This document shows, one piece after another, positions 23,059 to 23,090 of a DNA stretch of 23,090 bases; the first letter of the stretch is position 1, and the number at the start of each line of letters is the position of its first letter. The notes under the pieces are model-generated. The model had not been told where the DNA came from, did no database searches, and worked only from the letters and a program-made list of their open reading frames with translations. The stretch is from positions 1-23,090 of the IMG/VR virus record IMGVR_UViG_3300030090_003009. One strand, written 5' to 3'. A program made the position numbers and the translations under genes. This DNA comes from a virus.

Positions 23059-23090
23059 TATTTTTTAGATTTATTACCCCAGTTAGCAGC
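23058..23090 (-). CDS. 3' end of an upstream gene (partial, 10 codons)
   Basis: Reading leftward from the window edge, the frame gives AANWGNKSKK and then TAA at 23060-23058, whose last base is the A of the next gene's ATG. The one-base overlap, seen again twice nearby, supports a real gene end. Only the basic C-terminus is visible, so no product can be named. Confidence 0.5.
   Translation of the reverse strand, partial: AANWGNKSKK

Overview
The window looks like the late (virion) half of an AT-rich tailed phage infecting a member of the Bacteroidota, probably a marine or other aquatic flavobacterium. Three things support this. First, a packaging and head module can be recognised in phage order: TerL, portal, acidic scaffold-like protein, major capsid protein. 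Second, several gaps carry TAnnTTTG, the -7 box of Bacteroidota sigma-A promoters; the gap before the scaffold gene also has a TTTG 20 bases upstream of it. Third, start codons follow A/T-rich leaders and rarely a Shine-Dalgarno sequence. The large protein at the left edge starts like the 'stabilization/muzzle' proteins of crAss-like podoviruses, and the connector-type proteins before it fit that style. A crAss-like or related podovirus is therefore the best guess, recalled from family knowledge and not searched.

Layout. One long run of minus-strand genes fills 1-18525. Read in the direction of transcription (right to left) it holds: a virion-surface cassette (120-aa protein, 287-aa lectin-like protein, 460-aa fibre-like protein; 18525-15896); a compact block with a DUF1599-like protein, a 93-aa unknown, a two-domain GroES-like co-chaperonin and two overlapping 96-aa helical proteins (15842-14064); then TerL, portal, scaffold, major capsid protein, a 144-aa protein and a 300-aa protein (14015-5291). 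After a clear terminator and a new promoter come three connector/ring-type proteins and the start of the muzzle-like protein (5209-1, cut by the window edge).

At 18526-18620 two TATATTTG boxes face outward, giving a divergent promoter. Rightward it drives a plus-strand operon (18621-22193): a small winged-helix regulator, two lysine/glycine-rich proteins that share a C-terminal motif, and a 149-aa unknown. This operon runs head-on into, and overlaps by 32 bases, a second minus-strand operon entering from the right (23090-22162): the end of one gene, a very basic 97-aa protein, a 65-aa protein and an HNH endonuclease-like protein.

How it fits together. TerL and portal package DNA into a shell built by capsid protein on the scaffold. 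The co-chaperonin probably helps fold capsid or fibre proteins through host GroEL. The connector and muzzle proteins close the head and form the tail. The surface cassette probably binds the host. The wHTH gene at the divergent switch is a good candidate regulator of late expression. I saw no tRNA, CRISPR array, integrase, insertion sequence or rRNA, and no gap longer than about 120 bases.
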